A stretch of 64,000 nt of DNA, taken from assembly GCA_016708765.1 (NCBI GenBank), contig JADJFD010000004.1, forward strand, positions 293,026-357,025. The letters run 5' to 3'. A program made the translations under genes and the position numbers. Below the pieces are notes generated by a model. It did no database searches and was not told the DNA's origin. It saw nothing but the letters and a program-made list of their open reading frames with translations. The number at the start of each line of letters is the position of its first letter. Position 1 is the stretch's first letter. Below are positions 53,285-63,096 of the stretch, piece after piece. This stretch comes from Chitinophagaceae bacterium. Its GTDB lineage: Bacteria > Bacteroidota > Bacteroidia > Chitinophagales > Chitinophagaceae.

Positions 53285-53608
53285 TTAGTCTGCCTTAGTT
53301 TTTCCTTTTCTTCTCAAACCGATTACCAATAAAACAAGTAGTCCAATCCCAATACCAATTCTTACAATCGCATCTCTCTTCTTCTTGGCATTATTCTTTT
53401 TTTGAATTTCCTGGATGTACTGCATGTTCCGGTCAATATCAACATAATTATCTGTTGGCTTAATGGTTGAAATGTGGTTTGAAATACTGTCTTTCAACTC
53501 ATCTGTTTTTTGCACTAATGAATCAGGATTAAGCGGCTGCTTATCATCCGTTTGGCTAAAGGATGCCAATGACAAAGTAAACAATGACACAAGTAAAAAC
53601 TTCTTCAT
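53285..53608 (-). CDS. Exported hypothetical protein with C-terminal membrane helix
   Basis: A 107 aa protein: signal peptide (KFLLVSLFTLSLASFSQ), an acidic helical stretch (SLVQKTDELKDSISNHISTIK), a coiled coil (NMQYIQEIQKKNNAKKK), and a C-terminal membrane helix (IGIGIGLLVLLVIGL) with a basic tail. No family recognised. It may form an operon with the 53.6 kb gene upstream (32 bp gap). Confidence 0.55.
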   Translation of the reverse strand: MKKFLLVSLFTLSLASFSQTDDKQPLNPDSLVQKTDELKDSISNHISTIKPTDNYVDIDRNMQYIQEIQKKNNAKKKRDAIVRIGIGIGLLVLLVIGLRRKGKTKAD

Positions 53609-53640
53609 ATACTATAAAGCTTGAAATTAATTAAACGGGG

Positions 53641-53835
53641 TTATTTTATTTGAAACGCAGACGCCGGAGCTTTAGCATCCGAATCTGCGGCCAATAGCTG
53701 AGAAGCAGATTGTGTAGTCATGGCGGAAAAGCCTTTCTCCATCTTTTTAGTATCTTCCTGCGCCAGTGCAAATGTAACAAGCACCATCACAAATAATACT
53801 ACAACTATATTTCTTTCGGATAAGATAGGTTTCAT
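53641..53835 (-). CDS. Small exported protein, 64 aa
   Basis: Begins MKPILSERNIVVVLFVMVLVTFALAQ, a signal peptide; the 38 residue mature part has no features beyond DTKKMEKGFSAMTTQSASQLL. An upstream start at 53874 is open but would put 13 residues before the signal. Function unknown; likely co-transcribed with the following small gene. Confidence 0.45.
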   Translation of the reverse strand: MKPILSERNIVVVLFVMVLVTFALAQEDTKKMEKGFSAMTTQSASQLLAADSDAKAPASAFQIK

Positions 53836-53907
53836 AAACAATTCGTAAAGGTTGCAAATTAAAGAATAATCCAATAATAGCCATACCCTATTAGTAGTAT
53901 ATAGAAA

Positions 53908-54525
53908 TTAAAGCTTGGTAAAACTACTATTCAAGCTGCCAATATAATCGAGCAGTTCTTTTCTACCGTTCTTTTTTACAGCCGATGTTACAAAATTCGG
54001 CGGTGGTTCTTCCCAGTTTTCTGACAAAGCAGCTAAAAAGCTTTTTACGTTTCTATCTGTAGCACCCGGTTTATTTTTATCTGCCTTGGTAAATACCAGC
54101 ACAAATGGTATCTGCCACTCTCCCAACTGGTTAATAAACTCCAGGTCAATGGCCTGTGGCGAATGGCGGCTGTCTATTAGCACAAATAAACAAACGAGGT
54201 TTTCCCGCAGGCGGATGTATGATTCAATCATATTGCCCCAGTTTCTCCGGGCCTTTTGCGACACGGTGGCATAGCCATAGCCCGGCAGATCCACCAGGTA
54301 CCATTTCTTCTTATTCTTGGATATAATTTCAAAATGATTGATGAGCTGTGTCTTTCCCGGTGTGCCCGATGTTTTGGCCAGATTATGCTGGTTCGTTATC
54401 ATATTAATTAACGAACTCTTACCCACATTACTTCTACCAATAAAAGCATATTCCGGGCCTTCTGCCGGTGGGCATTGCTTGTAGGTAGCACTACTTATTA
54501 CATATTTGCCTGATACTATTTCCAT
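53908..54525 (-). CDS. engB: Ribosome biogenesis GTPase EngB (YihA/YsxC)
   Basis: A 205 aa GTPase with G1 GRSNVGKSSL, G2 SGTPGKTQ, G3 DLPGYGYA and G4 TKADK, in that order. It assists assembly of the large ribosomal subunit. Length is standard. It is divergent from menG at 54654. Confidence 0.93.
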   Translation of the reverse strand: MEIVSGKYVISSATYKQCPPAEGPEYAFIGRSNVGKSSLINMITNQHNLAKTSGTPGKTQLINHFEIISKNKKKWYLVDLPGYGYATVSQKARRNWGNMIESYIRLRENLVCLFVLIDSRHSPQAIDLEFINQLGEWQIPFVLVFTKADKNKPGATDRNVKSFLAALSENWEEPPPNFVTSAVKKNGRKELLDYIGSLNSSFTKL

Positions 54526-54639
54526 GAGGCCTGCAAGATAACGTTAAATGCAAGAGGTATAAGCTCAGAAGTCAGAGTATACCTCTCACATCGAACCTCA
54601 TACCTCCGATTTCAGACCTCCTATTTCTCTCTTCCTCAC

Positions 54640-54647
54640 TATCTTTG
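54640..54647 (+). promoter_or_regulatory. Possible -7 box of the menG gene
   Basis: TATCTTTG matches TAnnTTTG 6 nt before the ATG at 54654, suggesting a leaderless transcript. No -33 TTTG at the expected spacing was seen. Confidence 0.3.
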
Positions 54648-54653
54648 CTCCCC

Positions 54654-55406
54654 ATGTCCAATTCATTACCCCACGATCATATTACTCCCTTTAAAGATTC
54701 AGCAAAAGGCAAAAAGGAGCAGGTGGCTGATATGTTTGATAAAATAGCCCCAAAGTACGATGCCATGAACAGAGTTCTCTCTGCCAGAACTGATATTGGC
54801 TGGCGCAAAAAAGCCATCAATATATTGAAAAAGCATAGCCCAAAGCATATACTGGATGTAGCCACTGGAACTGCCGACATGGCAATTATGACCTGTAAAA
54901 TGCTGAATCCTGAAAAGATTGTTGGTATTGATATTTCCGTAGGAATGCTGGAGCTGGGGCGAAAAAAGATTGAAAAAGAACAACTTACCCACAAGATTGA
55001 ACTACACACTGGCGACTCAGAAACAATAAATTTTGCAGATAATACGTTTGATGCGGTAATGGTGGCATTTGGAGTACGTAACTTTGAAAACCTGGAAAAA
55101 GGTCTCAACGAAATGAAGAGGGTATTAAAACCCGGAGGCCGTTTAATAGTGCTTGAATTTTCTAAACCACGGCGAAAACTTATTAAAAGCTTTTACAACC
55201 TGTACATGAGCATTGTTGCTCCGCAGGTGGCTCGTTGGTTCAAACAGAATAAAGAAGCCTATCAATACCTGAACGAATCGTCTATTGCGTTTCCGGATCG
55301 CCATTTATTTACTGACATTTTAAAAAAAGTGGGATATGCTGATACCAGTTTTACACCACTCAGTTTAGGAATATGTTGCATATACGCCGGAAGAAAGCCA
55401 CAATAA
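54654..55406 (+). CDS. menG: Demethylmenaquinone methyltransferase MenG/UbiE
   Basis: A 250 aa SAM-dependent C-methyltransferase completing menaquinone synthesis. It shows QVADMFDKIAPKYDAMNRVLS, DVATGTADMAI (SAM motif I), GDSETINFADNTFDAVMVAFGVRNFEN and LKPGGRLIVLEFSKP. Start MSNSLPHDHI is preferred to the upstream TTG. The 3' end overlaps porT by 34 bp in another frame, a conserved menG-porT arrangement in Bacteroidota. Confidence 0.92.
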   Translation: MSNSLPHDHITPFKDSAKGKKEQVADMFDKIAPKYDAMNRVLSARTDIGWRKKAINILKKHSPKHILDVATGTADMAIMTCKMLNPEKIVGIDISVGMLELGRKKIEKEQLTHKIELHTGDSETINFADNTFDAVMVAFGVRNFENLEKGLNEMKRVLKPGGRLIVLEFSKPRRKLIKSFYNLYMSIVAPQVARWFKQNKEAYQYLNESSIAFPDRHLFTDILKKVGYADTSFTPLSLGICCIYAGRKPQ

Positions 55407-56122
55407 AAAGGCATTTAAAATCATGCCTGATTGCAGGTGCCATGCTGCTATCGGCTGTTGCTTCGGCACAGATCGACCGGTATGAATTGAATATGCCCGA
55501 CCATGATGATAAGCCCTATTATTTTGGAATGACATTGGGCATAAATCTAGCCCGGTTTCAAACTTATCTGCATCCAAAGTTTTTAGAAAGCGATAGTGTG
55601 TATGTAGCAGAGCCTGTTAACTCTGGTGGTTTCACCTTAGGTCTTTCTGCTACCGGAAGAATATCTGACCGTTTTCAACTACGCTTTAATCCGCAGCTTA
55701 TGTTTATTGAGCGAAATATTTTTTACAAACTCAAGCATCCAGATATTGACGGGCTAACAGAAGTAACCAAGAAAGTAGAATCCGTTATCGTATCCTTTCC
55801 AATACAATTAAAATTTCAGAGTGATCGTATTGGCAATTTTCGGGTGTATGCTATGGCAGGTATAAAGGGCGACATAGATATGGCAAGCAATGCCCGGGCA
55901 AAAAGAGCAGAAGAATTGATAAAGATCTGGAAATATGATTATGGTCCCGAGTTTGGTATTGGTTTCAATTTCTTTTTCGACAGTTTTATCTTCTCTCCCG
56001 AAATAAAAATAAGCAACGGCCTGCGAAACATACATGCAAGAGATTCGGATCTTCGCTTCTCCAATGTGTTTGATAAAATACAATCGAGAATGATTGTGTT
56101 TAGTATTCATTTAGAAGGATAA
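55373..56122 (+). CDS. porT: PorT-family outer membrane protein (type IX secretion)
   Basis: A 249 aa protein with a signal peptide (LIAGAMLLSAVASAQ) and a beta-barrel pattern ending in a membrane-type terminal strand (QSRMIVFSIHLEG). YYFGMTLGINLARFQ and GFTLGLSATGRISDRFQLRFNPQLMF match PorT, a component needed for T9SS protein export. The location after menG supports the call. Together with the probable T9SS cargo at 51.1 kb it indicates a T9SS-competent organism. Confidence 0.78.
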   Translation: MLHIRRKKATIKRHLKSCLIAGAMLLSAVASAQIDRYELNMPDHDDKPYYFGMTLGINLARFQTYLHPKFLESDSVYVAEPVNSGGFTLGLSATGRISDRFQLRFNPQLMFIERNIFYKLKHPDIDGLTEVTKKVESVIVSFPIQLKFQSDRIGNFRVYAMAGIKGDIDMASNARAKRAEELIKIWKYDYGPEFGIGFNFFFDSFIFSPEIKISNGLRNIHARDSDLRFSNVFDKIQSRMIVFSIHLEG

Positions 56123-56147
56123 GATTTGGGGCTGTCAACTTCAGTAA

Positions 56148-56260
56148 CCTGCCATCCGGCAGGCAGGTCCGCTATTACTCCGGCACTTCGCCATGCACAA
56201 ATCCTCACCGGGGTAACCGCTTCTGTCGGGCAGCCTTTCAGCAGTAAAATATAGCCTATC
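56148..56260. repeat. Palindromic intergenic repeats before the recombinase
   Basis: CCTGCCATCCGGCAGGCAGG (56148..56167) is a near-perfect palindrome; related words occur in the linker of dnaX (44617..44636) and ftsQ (21399..21418). The rest of the 270 bp gap between porT and the recombinase includes gccgggcatatgcc and no gene. Confidence 0.5.
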
Positions 56261-56392
56261 AGCCTATCCGGTATCAATTCTATTTATACCTGAAAGTGGT
56301 ATTTCTTTTTCTGCCATAATCAATTAAATTCATGCTATAATAGTGGCCGGGCATATGCCATATGTGACCGGGCAGCACGAAGTGTATAAAAT

Positions 56393-57619
56393 ATGGAAAC
56401 AATAATATTAAAACCACTTGACCATAACCAGCAAGAAAATATTGCCATGTATTTTCCAAATATTGGCATGCTCAATAAAGCGGCACGAAAAATAAAGAAT
56501 GCCCGATGGTCGCAAACCAATAAATGCTGGTATGTATTGTTGAACAAAGAAAAGCATAGCGATATAATAAAAGCATTTAAAGGGCTTGCAAAAATTGAGC
56601 AAACTGAACTGCATGATTACCTGGTAGCAAAAAATAAAAAAAAGACAGCCGCTCCTACCCTTATCAGGAATAACATAAAACAACCAGCCACCGTTTCCAA
56701 AATTATTGTAGCTGAAAGATCGGTATCAAAAAAAGAAATAATTGATTATAAAGGCGGTAAAATATATCCGGTAAATGCTCATGTACTGCCGGCCATGCAC
56801 CAGACACTAATACTAAAGTCATACAGCGCCTCTACCATTAAAACATATACCAATGAAGTAGGCATATTTTTAAGAACTATCAAACACCATAGTGCAGACA
56901 GTTTTAGTACAAAACGGTTGAAAGATTATTTACAATACTGCTCAACAACGTTGGGCCTTACAGAAAACACATTACATAGCCGCATCAATGCATTAAAGTT
57001 TTATTACGAGCAAGTATTAAAAAAAGAAAAGTTGTTTTGGGAAATACCCAGGCCAAAAAAATCAATTCAGCTTCCCAAAGTATTGAGTAAAGAAGAAATG
57101 ATCAGGCTTATTCGTTCTATTGATAATGTAAAGCATAAAACGATGATCATGCTGGCCTATGCTTGCGGTTTGCGGGTAAGTGAAATTACTGGTCTTAAAA
57201 TAAGCGACCTGGATGAGGATCGCCGGGTTCTTGTTAATTAGCCGTGCCAAAGGAAAAAAGGATAGGATAGTAAGTCTGAGCCCTGTTATGCTGGTAATGT
57301 TGCGGGAGTATATGTTGAACTATAAACCGGCGAAATATATATTTGAAGGGCAACAAAAAGGGTCAGTTTATAGTACGAGAAATTTGCAATCAATAATAGA
57401 AGAAGCCAAAAAAAGGGCCGGTATTAACAAAAGCGGCAGTATGCATATGCTACGTCATAGTTTTGCCACCCACCTTTTAGAAAAAGGTACGGATGTGGTT
57501 TTTATACAAAAATATTGGGGCACAATGATTTAAAAACTACCCTGCGATACCTGCATGTTACCAATAAAGATTTAGTAAATATTTTAAGCCCAATAGAAGA
57601 TATTAAAGATTTTCTTTAA
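56393..57619 (+). CDS. XerC/D-like tyrosine recombinase with N-terminal extension, two frameshifts
   Basis: A ~408 aa site-specific recombinase. Residues 1-100 are an extra DNA-binding-like domain, followed by a SAM-like core-binding domain (MHQTLILKSYSASTIKTYTNEV) and the catalytic domain with Arg in YACGLRVSEITGL, Lys in RAKGKKDRIV, HMLRHSFATHLL (HxxR), ILGHNDLKTTLRY (His and the nucleophile Tyr in RYLH). An extra G near 57230 and an A6 read as A5 near 57505 break the frame; the repaired end is TAA 57617..57619. It lacks the extra helix between the lysine patch and HxxR that marks IntI. It lies 114 bp upstream of an attI-like site. Confidence 0.8.
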
Positions 57620-57732
57620 TGTGATAAAGTTGTATTTGCGAACCTTTTCAGTCCTTACTAAAATCTTGCATAAACAATAGTAAGTTATTGAAAATCAAGT
57701 AAACAATTTTTAAGGAAAGCCAAAAATTAGTA

Positions 57733-57782
57733 TTCGTATATTCGCTAATACACAAGTTAGCGGTCACCCTATTGAACGACCG
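57733..57782 (+). other. attI-like leader site 2 with core GTTAGCGG
   Basis: TTCGTATATTCG (57733..57744), 11 nt containing AATACA, then GTTAGCGGTC (57756..57765). The same words and spacing occur at 7744..7773. CGGTC (57761..57765) and GACCG (57778..57782) form a further short inverted repeat. It is just downstream of the recombinase gene, where an integron would carry attI next to its integrase. Confidence 0.6.
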
Positions 57783-57844
57783 TGCTAAAAATTAAACGAA
57801 CAGACAAATGAACAATAAAGCCCACGCTCCGCAAAATCAAAAGA

Positions 57845-57882
57845 GGTGCAAGCCTTCACACAAGCCAACGCACAATTGCACC
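57845..57882. repeat. Inverted repeat in the leader of the RecQ-type cassette
   Basis: GGTGCAA (57845..57851) pairs with TTGCACC (57876..57882). Between them is CAAGCCAACGCACAA, a phrase repeated at about 62790 and 62828 on the other side of the helicase genes. The 57620..57925 interval is otherwise non-coding. Confidence 0.4.
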
Positions 57883-57925
57883 ACATTTGCTTTTGCCCGA
57901 ACCGCACAACGACAACATTGACAGT

Positions 57926-60900
57926 ATGACACAACTTCAAGCGGGCTATATTTGACTGCGTAAAAGACATTTAGAAACAAAATATCCAGCGACAGAGGTT
58001 AAAGGACTTTTGACGCAACTATCCTATTTTGACATTGAGGTTAATTCAACTATTTCCCAAATGACAATTCAGGATTTGAACAAACCTTTCCGTTGCTCAC
58101 AATATTATTTCAAGAGGTTTGCCCACTAAACCATCTCTTTGGTTAGAAAATGAAATTTTAATAGTTTTGGTTTAACTCAACAAGACAAAAACTGCTTGAA
58201 ATTGGAACAATCCGCCAAGAATTAAAAATTAATAGAGCAAATTGAAAAGCTTTTTTCGGCTTTACATATTATAGACCCTGAAATTAAAGGTGACAATGTT
58301 TCCAAAAACAAAATGCCATCTTGGGAAAAACTTGGAAGTGCTTTTGAAGAGGGATTTTTATATGAACAATTGCCCAAACACGCTTCGCAAATGTGGGTGC
58401 AACTTTTCGAAACACAAAGAGAATTAGAAAATGTTTTAAGATTTTCTACTACAACAGAAGACGAAATAGATAAATATTTGAATGGAAGTATCAACATATT
58501 TAACGGACAGCAATTAGATTTTTCTTTTGAATTTCCCTATAAAGTAAATAATCAAAGAGGTTTGATTGTTGAAATTGACGGAAGCCAACACGAAAACGCA
58601 ACCCAAAAGCATATTGACAACGACCGTGATAATGCAACTGAAAAAGCAAAATGGGCAAAAGCGTTAAGAATTAAAACAACTGAATGGAAAAGCATTGAAA
58701 GTAAAATTAATTTGATAAAACAATTTGAAAACGAAACGCTTTTCAAACTGCTAAAGCAAAATTTTGAAAATCCTCTTTATCTCGAAAAAGACGGTTTGAA
58801 TGCTTTAGAATTATGCCTAATTCCATTTGCGGTTGCAAGAATACAAAAGACCATTATTCATTTACTTTTTGAAGGAAAGCTAAACATTCGTGCAACAGAA
58901 TGGAATATTGCAATAGTTGAGCGAGATATTCCTTGCGGTAATCTTGCGATTAAAGACTTTAAGGAGTTTTAAAATCATTGTTTAGCTTAAAAGGCGTAAC
59001 TGACAAATTGCCGAAAATCAATATTTTGATTGAAGCAATTAAAAATTTGCTAACGCAAATTTTCACTTCCACCAATATTGACACAAATAAAACTTATGAT
59101 TTATTTATTGATATTTCTATTTTGCAAAGAAGCGGATTAACTCAAATAAATAATACAGTTAATGCCGATACAAAAGTTTTAATTCGTTCGGCTCATTCGC
59201 CTAAAACCAATCGTTCTTTTAAAACTGGCTGAAAATAACTTATAAAAACTTGGCAAAAGGAATAAAAAGAAAATGTTTTCAGAAGAGAACAAATTACAAG
59301 TAAAACATTTAGAAAAATTTGTACAAAATATTTTTAGAAAAACAGGTTTTAGACCCGGACAAGTAGAAATCATAAACAGAGCAATACAAGGAAAAAGTGT
59401 AATTGGCTTACTTCCCACTGGGTTCGGGTAAATCTTTAACGTATCAACTAACTGCCCTACTTCAACCGGGAATGACTATCATTATCGACCCGATAAAGTC
59501 GTTAATGAAAGACCAATTTGAAGGGTTGGTAAAAAATGGTATTGATGGTGCAGTTTACATTAACTCTTCTCTTACTGCCAAACAAAGAAAAATTGCATTA
59601 GAAAAATAAAAATGCTGAAACCATTTTTGCGTTTGTTTCACCTGAAAGGTTACAAATGACAAATTCAGAAAAGAGTTGTTAGAAACAAGCAACCTAAACA
59701 ATCATTATTTTAGTTATTGCATTATTGACGAGGCTCATTGTGTTTCGGAATGGGGACACGATTTTAGAACTTCCTATTTACGTTTAGGGCAAAATGCAAG
59801 AAAATATTGCAATACCAAAAGTGGTGAGATTATTCCTTTTTTTGCTCTAACTGCTACAGCTTCTTATGACGTTCTATCGGACATTCAAAGAGAGCTAAAC
59901 ATAACAGAAGAAGATGCGATTGTTAGATTAGAAAAATTAGACAGACCAGAAATTCAGTTCAAAATTGTAGAAGTTGTTGCTGATTTTGAAAACAATGAAA
60001 ACTTAAATTGGAAAATAAACAAGCATTAGGACAAGCAAAACAGCAAACCTTAGTTAATGTTTTAAAAAACAATTCCCAAATATTATCAGACTTTCAGGTA
60101 ATGCACAAATAATTGAAAATGCTAAAAGTCATTTTAAAAATACTACAGGGATTGAATTTGATATAAGATTGTCAAACTTTAATCCGACAACTTTCTACGA
60201 ACAAAAAGATAAAGAAAGTAATGCAGGTTTGGTTTTTTGTCCGCATCGTAAATCTTTTTTGGTGTAATGGACAATGCGAAATAACTTAGCTTTTTACCAT
60301 AACAAAATTGGAACTTTTATTGGTGGCGATGGATGGAAACAATGAAATCACACAAACAAAATTCGTGGGCAACGAATTGGACTTGTTAGTCGCTACAAAA
60401 GCTTTTGGAATGGGAATTGACAAACCTAATATCCGTTATGTGGTTCATTTCAATTACCCAAGCTCAATAGAAAGTTATTATCAAGAAGCAGGAAGAGGCG
60501 GAAGAGATAGAAAACTGGCTTAGGAGTTGTCTTGTTCAACAAACAAGAACTGAAATCATCAGAAAAAATTGAGACAGTTGACGAAGATGGCAATATTGAA
60601 ACTCACTTTGAAGAGACCAACGTTTCGGTTGACAAAAAGCTTTTATTAAGTTTCCATTCTAACAATTTTAAAGGAATTGCCAAAAGAAAAAAGATTATTG
60701 GCTGAATTGCTTACAGAGATAAAGTTCCGATCGCATAAAGTTACAAATGATATAGAAGATAGAATTTTAGATGAATTATTAGCCGAAATAAAATTAAAAC
60801 CTTGGAGCAATCCTGCTGGAGCAAAAAGATTATACATTAACACAAATGTTTTTGGTGAAGATTATGGATATATCAATCTAAATGATGAAAATTTATCATT

Positions 60901-62213
60901 TTCTGTAACACATCCTGCAAAACCAAATGCTCAACAAATAGCAAATGCTGTTAAAGGTATAATTTACAACGAAAAATCTAATGATTTAGGATATTTTGAG
61001 TGGCTAAATACTTTTGTACCATCTCACAAAGAAGTTGGTATTGAGAAACTTTTGTCAGACCCGAACACGCAAAATGATTCTCAGGTAATTATCCCGTTTA
61101 TCAATAACGAAATCGAAAGAATTGCAGAATATTTGAGTTCAAACGGATTACCTTTTTTCAGCAAGAACAGTTGAAAAAGCTCAAAACTTTTGCATACTGG
61201 CAAAAGTTTCTTGACAATTTAGGAAAAGAATTGGCAATCCAATTCCCGAAAATCTTCATTCAGAATTAAAGAAACGATTTTTAGCAAATTCGCAACGAAG
61301 AAGATACTTACAAAGCCATTTACAGACTTTCGGTAATTGGAATTATAGATGATTACACAGTAAATTATCACGCACAAACAATTACTGCATACATCAGCAA
61401 AAAGCCTTTAGGACATTACATTTTTCAACTTGAAAAGTTTTGAGAATGTACAACAGTGAGAAAAAGACAAAAGAACTTATTGAACGAGTGCCCTTTTTCT
61501 ATAGCAACGCAAAAAATCCTATTTCAAGAGAAATTTATCAATGCTTAGGCTTCTTAATCAAATTTGTTTATGAACACGTTGCAGATTTAAGAAAGAAATC
61601 AATTGATGCGATGGAAAGTGCTTGTATTGTTGGTTTAGATAACCAACAAGGTTCAAAAGGTTTTAAAGAGTTTATAGACCTTTATATGAACTCAAAATAT
61701 GCAAGACCGCAGTTTCTTCCTGAAGATACAAATGATGGAGAAATATCGAGTTTAGCAATTATCAACGATTATATGGACAGAGTTAGAGACGATGAAGGTG
61801 GAGAAATAAATAATCTTAAACATTTGCGAGGTGCAAGCTACAAGACTGATAACAAAGTATTAAGTATAGCGAAAACTATTCGCTTCATATTTTGAAAGCT
61901 TTTTCAGTTTTGGCTCTTGAAGTACAATATGAAACCGGAAATTTTCATACAACAAGCAAAAAGAAAATTTCATTTTGGTTTTCCTGAAATGGCAGAAGAA
62001 GAGGAAATAACCACGGACAAAGCAATCATAATTTTCAATCAATTACTAAAACGCTTTTGATTTCGATTACCACAGAATATCGAAGAAATAGAAAATTTGA
62101 GAGGTTATATCTTCCTCAAAATAAACACGAATTGGACAAAACTTTCTAATAAATTCGCAGAAAATATGCTTGACCAAGAAATAAATGAACAAGTTAGGAC
62201 ATCTTCAAAATGA
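57926..62213 (+). pseudogene. RecQ-family helicase with N-terminal PD-(D/E)XK-like nuclease domain, many frameshifts
   Basis: Fragments in all three frames join into one ~1430 aa protein starting MTQLQAGYI. In order: a helical N-terminus; a nuclease-like domain (58.3-58.7 kb) with GLIVEIDGSQHEN and DNDRDNATEKAKWAK, similar to DUF559/Vsr-type endonucleases; a linker; RecQ helicase motif I GLLPTGSGKSL (59.40 kb), II DEAHCVSEWGHDFR (59.73 kb), III ALTATA, V AFGMGIDKPNIRYVVHF and VI YYQEAGRGGRD (60.48 kb); then a ~550 aa unique C-terminus with EFIDLYMNSKYARPQFLPED. Breaks occur roughly every 100-300 bp, often at homopolymers (for example G2 read as G3 in TGSGKS). The end TGA overlaps the next ATG. 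DNA-processing, probably defence; decay or poor sequence are both possible. Confidence 0.6.
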
Positions 62214-62755
62214 ACTAAAGATTAAAAACAGTAACCGATTATATTGACGAGCAAAGAAAATTCCATCAGCATTATTACAGAACTTGAAAAGTTCAGCAAA
62301 ATTATGCTGTTTATACTGATAAATTTTCAATCTCTACAAACAATACGTTACAGATTTAAAAAAAAAATACCGAAATTCAAATTAATGATGGAGTTCTGAA
62401 ATTTGGAAACAACGGGAAATAAAATTGACACGACCAACAAAGAAAAACTTGTTGAAACCAAGCGACTTTTAGAGCAATAAAAAAATAGTTGAAGCGACAG
62501 ACAGTTTAGTAAAAACCCTTGAAAGTGTTGATTTTCCTACTCGACTTTCAAGCATTGACACAAATATAAAAGCTGTTAATTCTGCATTGAATGAAGCGAA
62601 ACTATCAATAGAGAAAAATGCAACGGCAAAACCAACCGCAATTATCCAAAGACTTGACTTACAGGACAAAGAAATAAAACCTTGAAAACAATCTTATTTG
62701 TAATCGTGGACTAATTGTAATCGGAACTATTGCGACAATTTTTGTATTGAAATAA
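62210..62755 (+). pseudogene. Tail-anchored coiled-coil protein, frameshifted
   Basis: ATG at 62210 overlaps the helicase stop (ATGA), implying translational coupling. Joining frames gives about 175-180 aa: TVTDYIDEQRKFHQHYYR, a hydrophilic segment (NYAVYTDKFSISTNN, then KKNTEIQINDGVLKFG), a long coiled coil (IVEATDSLVKTLESVDF, then LSSIDTNIKAVNSALNEAKL), and a C-terminal membrane anchor (TILFVIVGLIVIGTIATIFV). At least five single-base breaks or stops are present. Partner of the helicase; it could act as a membrane-bound sensor or effector. No family recognised. Confidence 0.45.
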
Positions 62756-62765
62756 CCCCACGCTT

Positions 62766-62829
62766 TTGGTAGCACATTTGCATTTTCAGCCAACGCACAA
62801 AGCCACAAAAAATGCAAAAGAGCTACCAA
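62766..62829. repeat. Inverted repeat after the helicase operon
   Basis: TTGGTAGC (62766..62773) pairs with GCTACCAA (62822..62829), and TTTGCATTTT (62777..62786) approximately with AAAATGCAAA (62809..62818). The loop contains CCAACGCACAA. It could end transcription or be a remnant cassette site. Confidence 0.45.
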
Positions 62830-62885
62830 GCCAACGCACCACGACACACCAAATGAGCGGACAAACAACATACGAACAGAAGGGC

Positions 62886-63026
62886 GAACAGCTAAAAACA
62901 AGGTAATGGCGTAATGGCGGGATAAGTTCTTCGATTGAGCATTTTTGCAAGGTTCAACATTCGTTCTTCGATTGAACTTTTGTGCTAAAATCCGCCACTA
63001 CGCCAATACCCAAAACGTTACGCCAT
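62886..63026 (+). repeat. Shorter attC-like site
   Basis: GGCGTAATGGCGG (62908..62920) pairs with CCGCCACTACGCC (62992..63004), one mismatch in 13, and a core-like GTTACGCC follows at 63017..63024. Two copies of GTTCTTCGATTGA (62926 and 62963) lie in the loop. The inverse core at the left (around GAACAGCTAA) is at best a degraded complement of GTTAGCGGTC at 57756. Less certain than the ~200 bp sites. Confidence 0.4.
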
Positions 63027-63096
63027 TTTTCTGACATATTCAAATTAGCAAAGCAACGACTTTCAAATTTAAGTTGTCATTATAAAAACATTAATT

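Noticed and set aside
56393..57619. Canonical integron integrase IntI
   Set aside because: The IntI-specific segment before the HxxR motif is missing, so it is called XerC-like; an integron role is only suggested by location.
58978..59232. Independent small gene between nuclease-like and helicase parts
   Set aside because: Composition and continuity fit a linker of the single large helicase protein, broken by nearby frameshifts.
62926..62975. CRISPR-like repeat GTTCTTCGATTGA
   Set aside because: Only two copies, 13 bp long, with no spacer array or cas genes.
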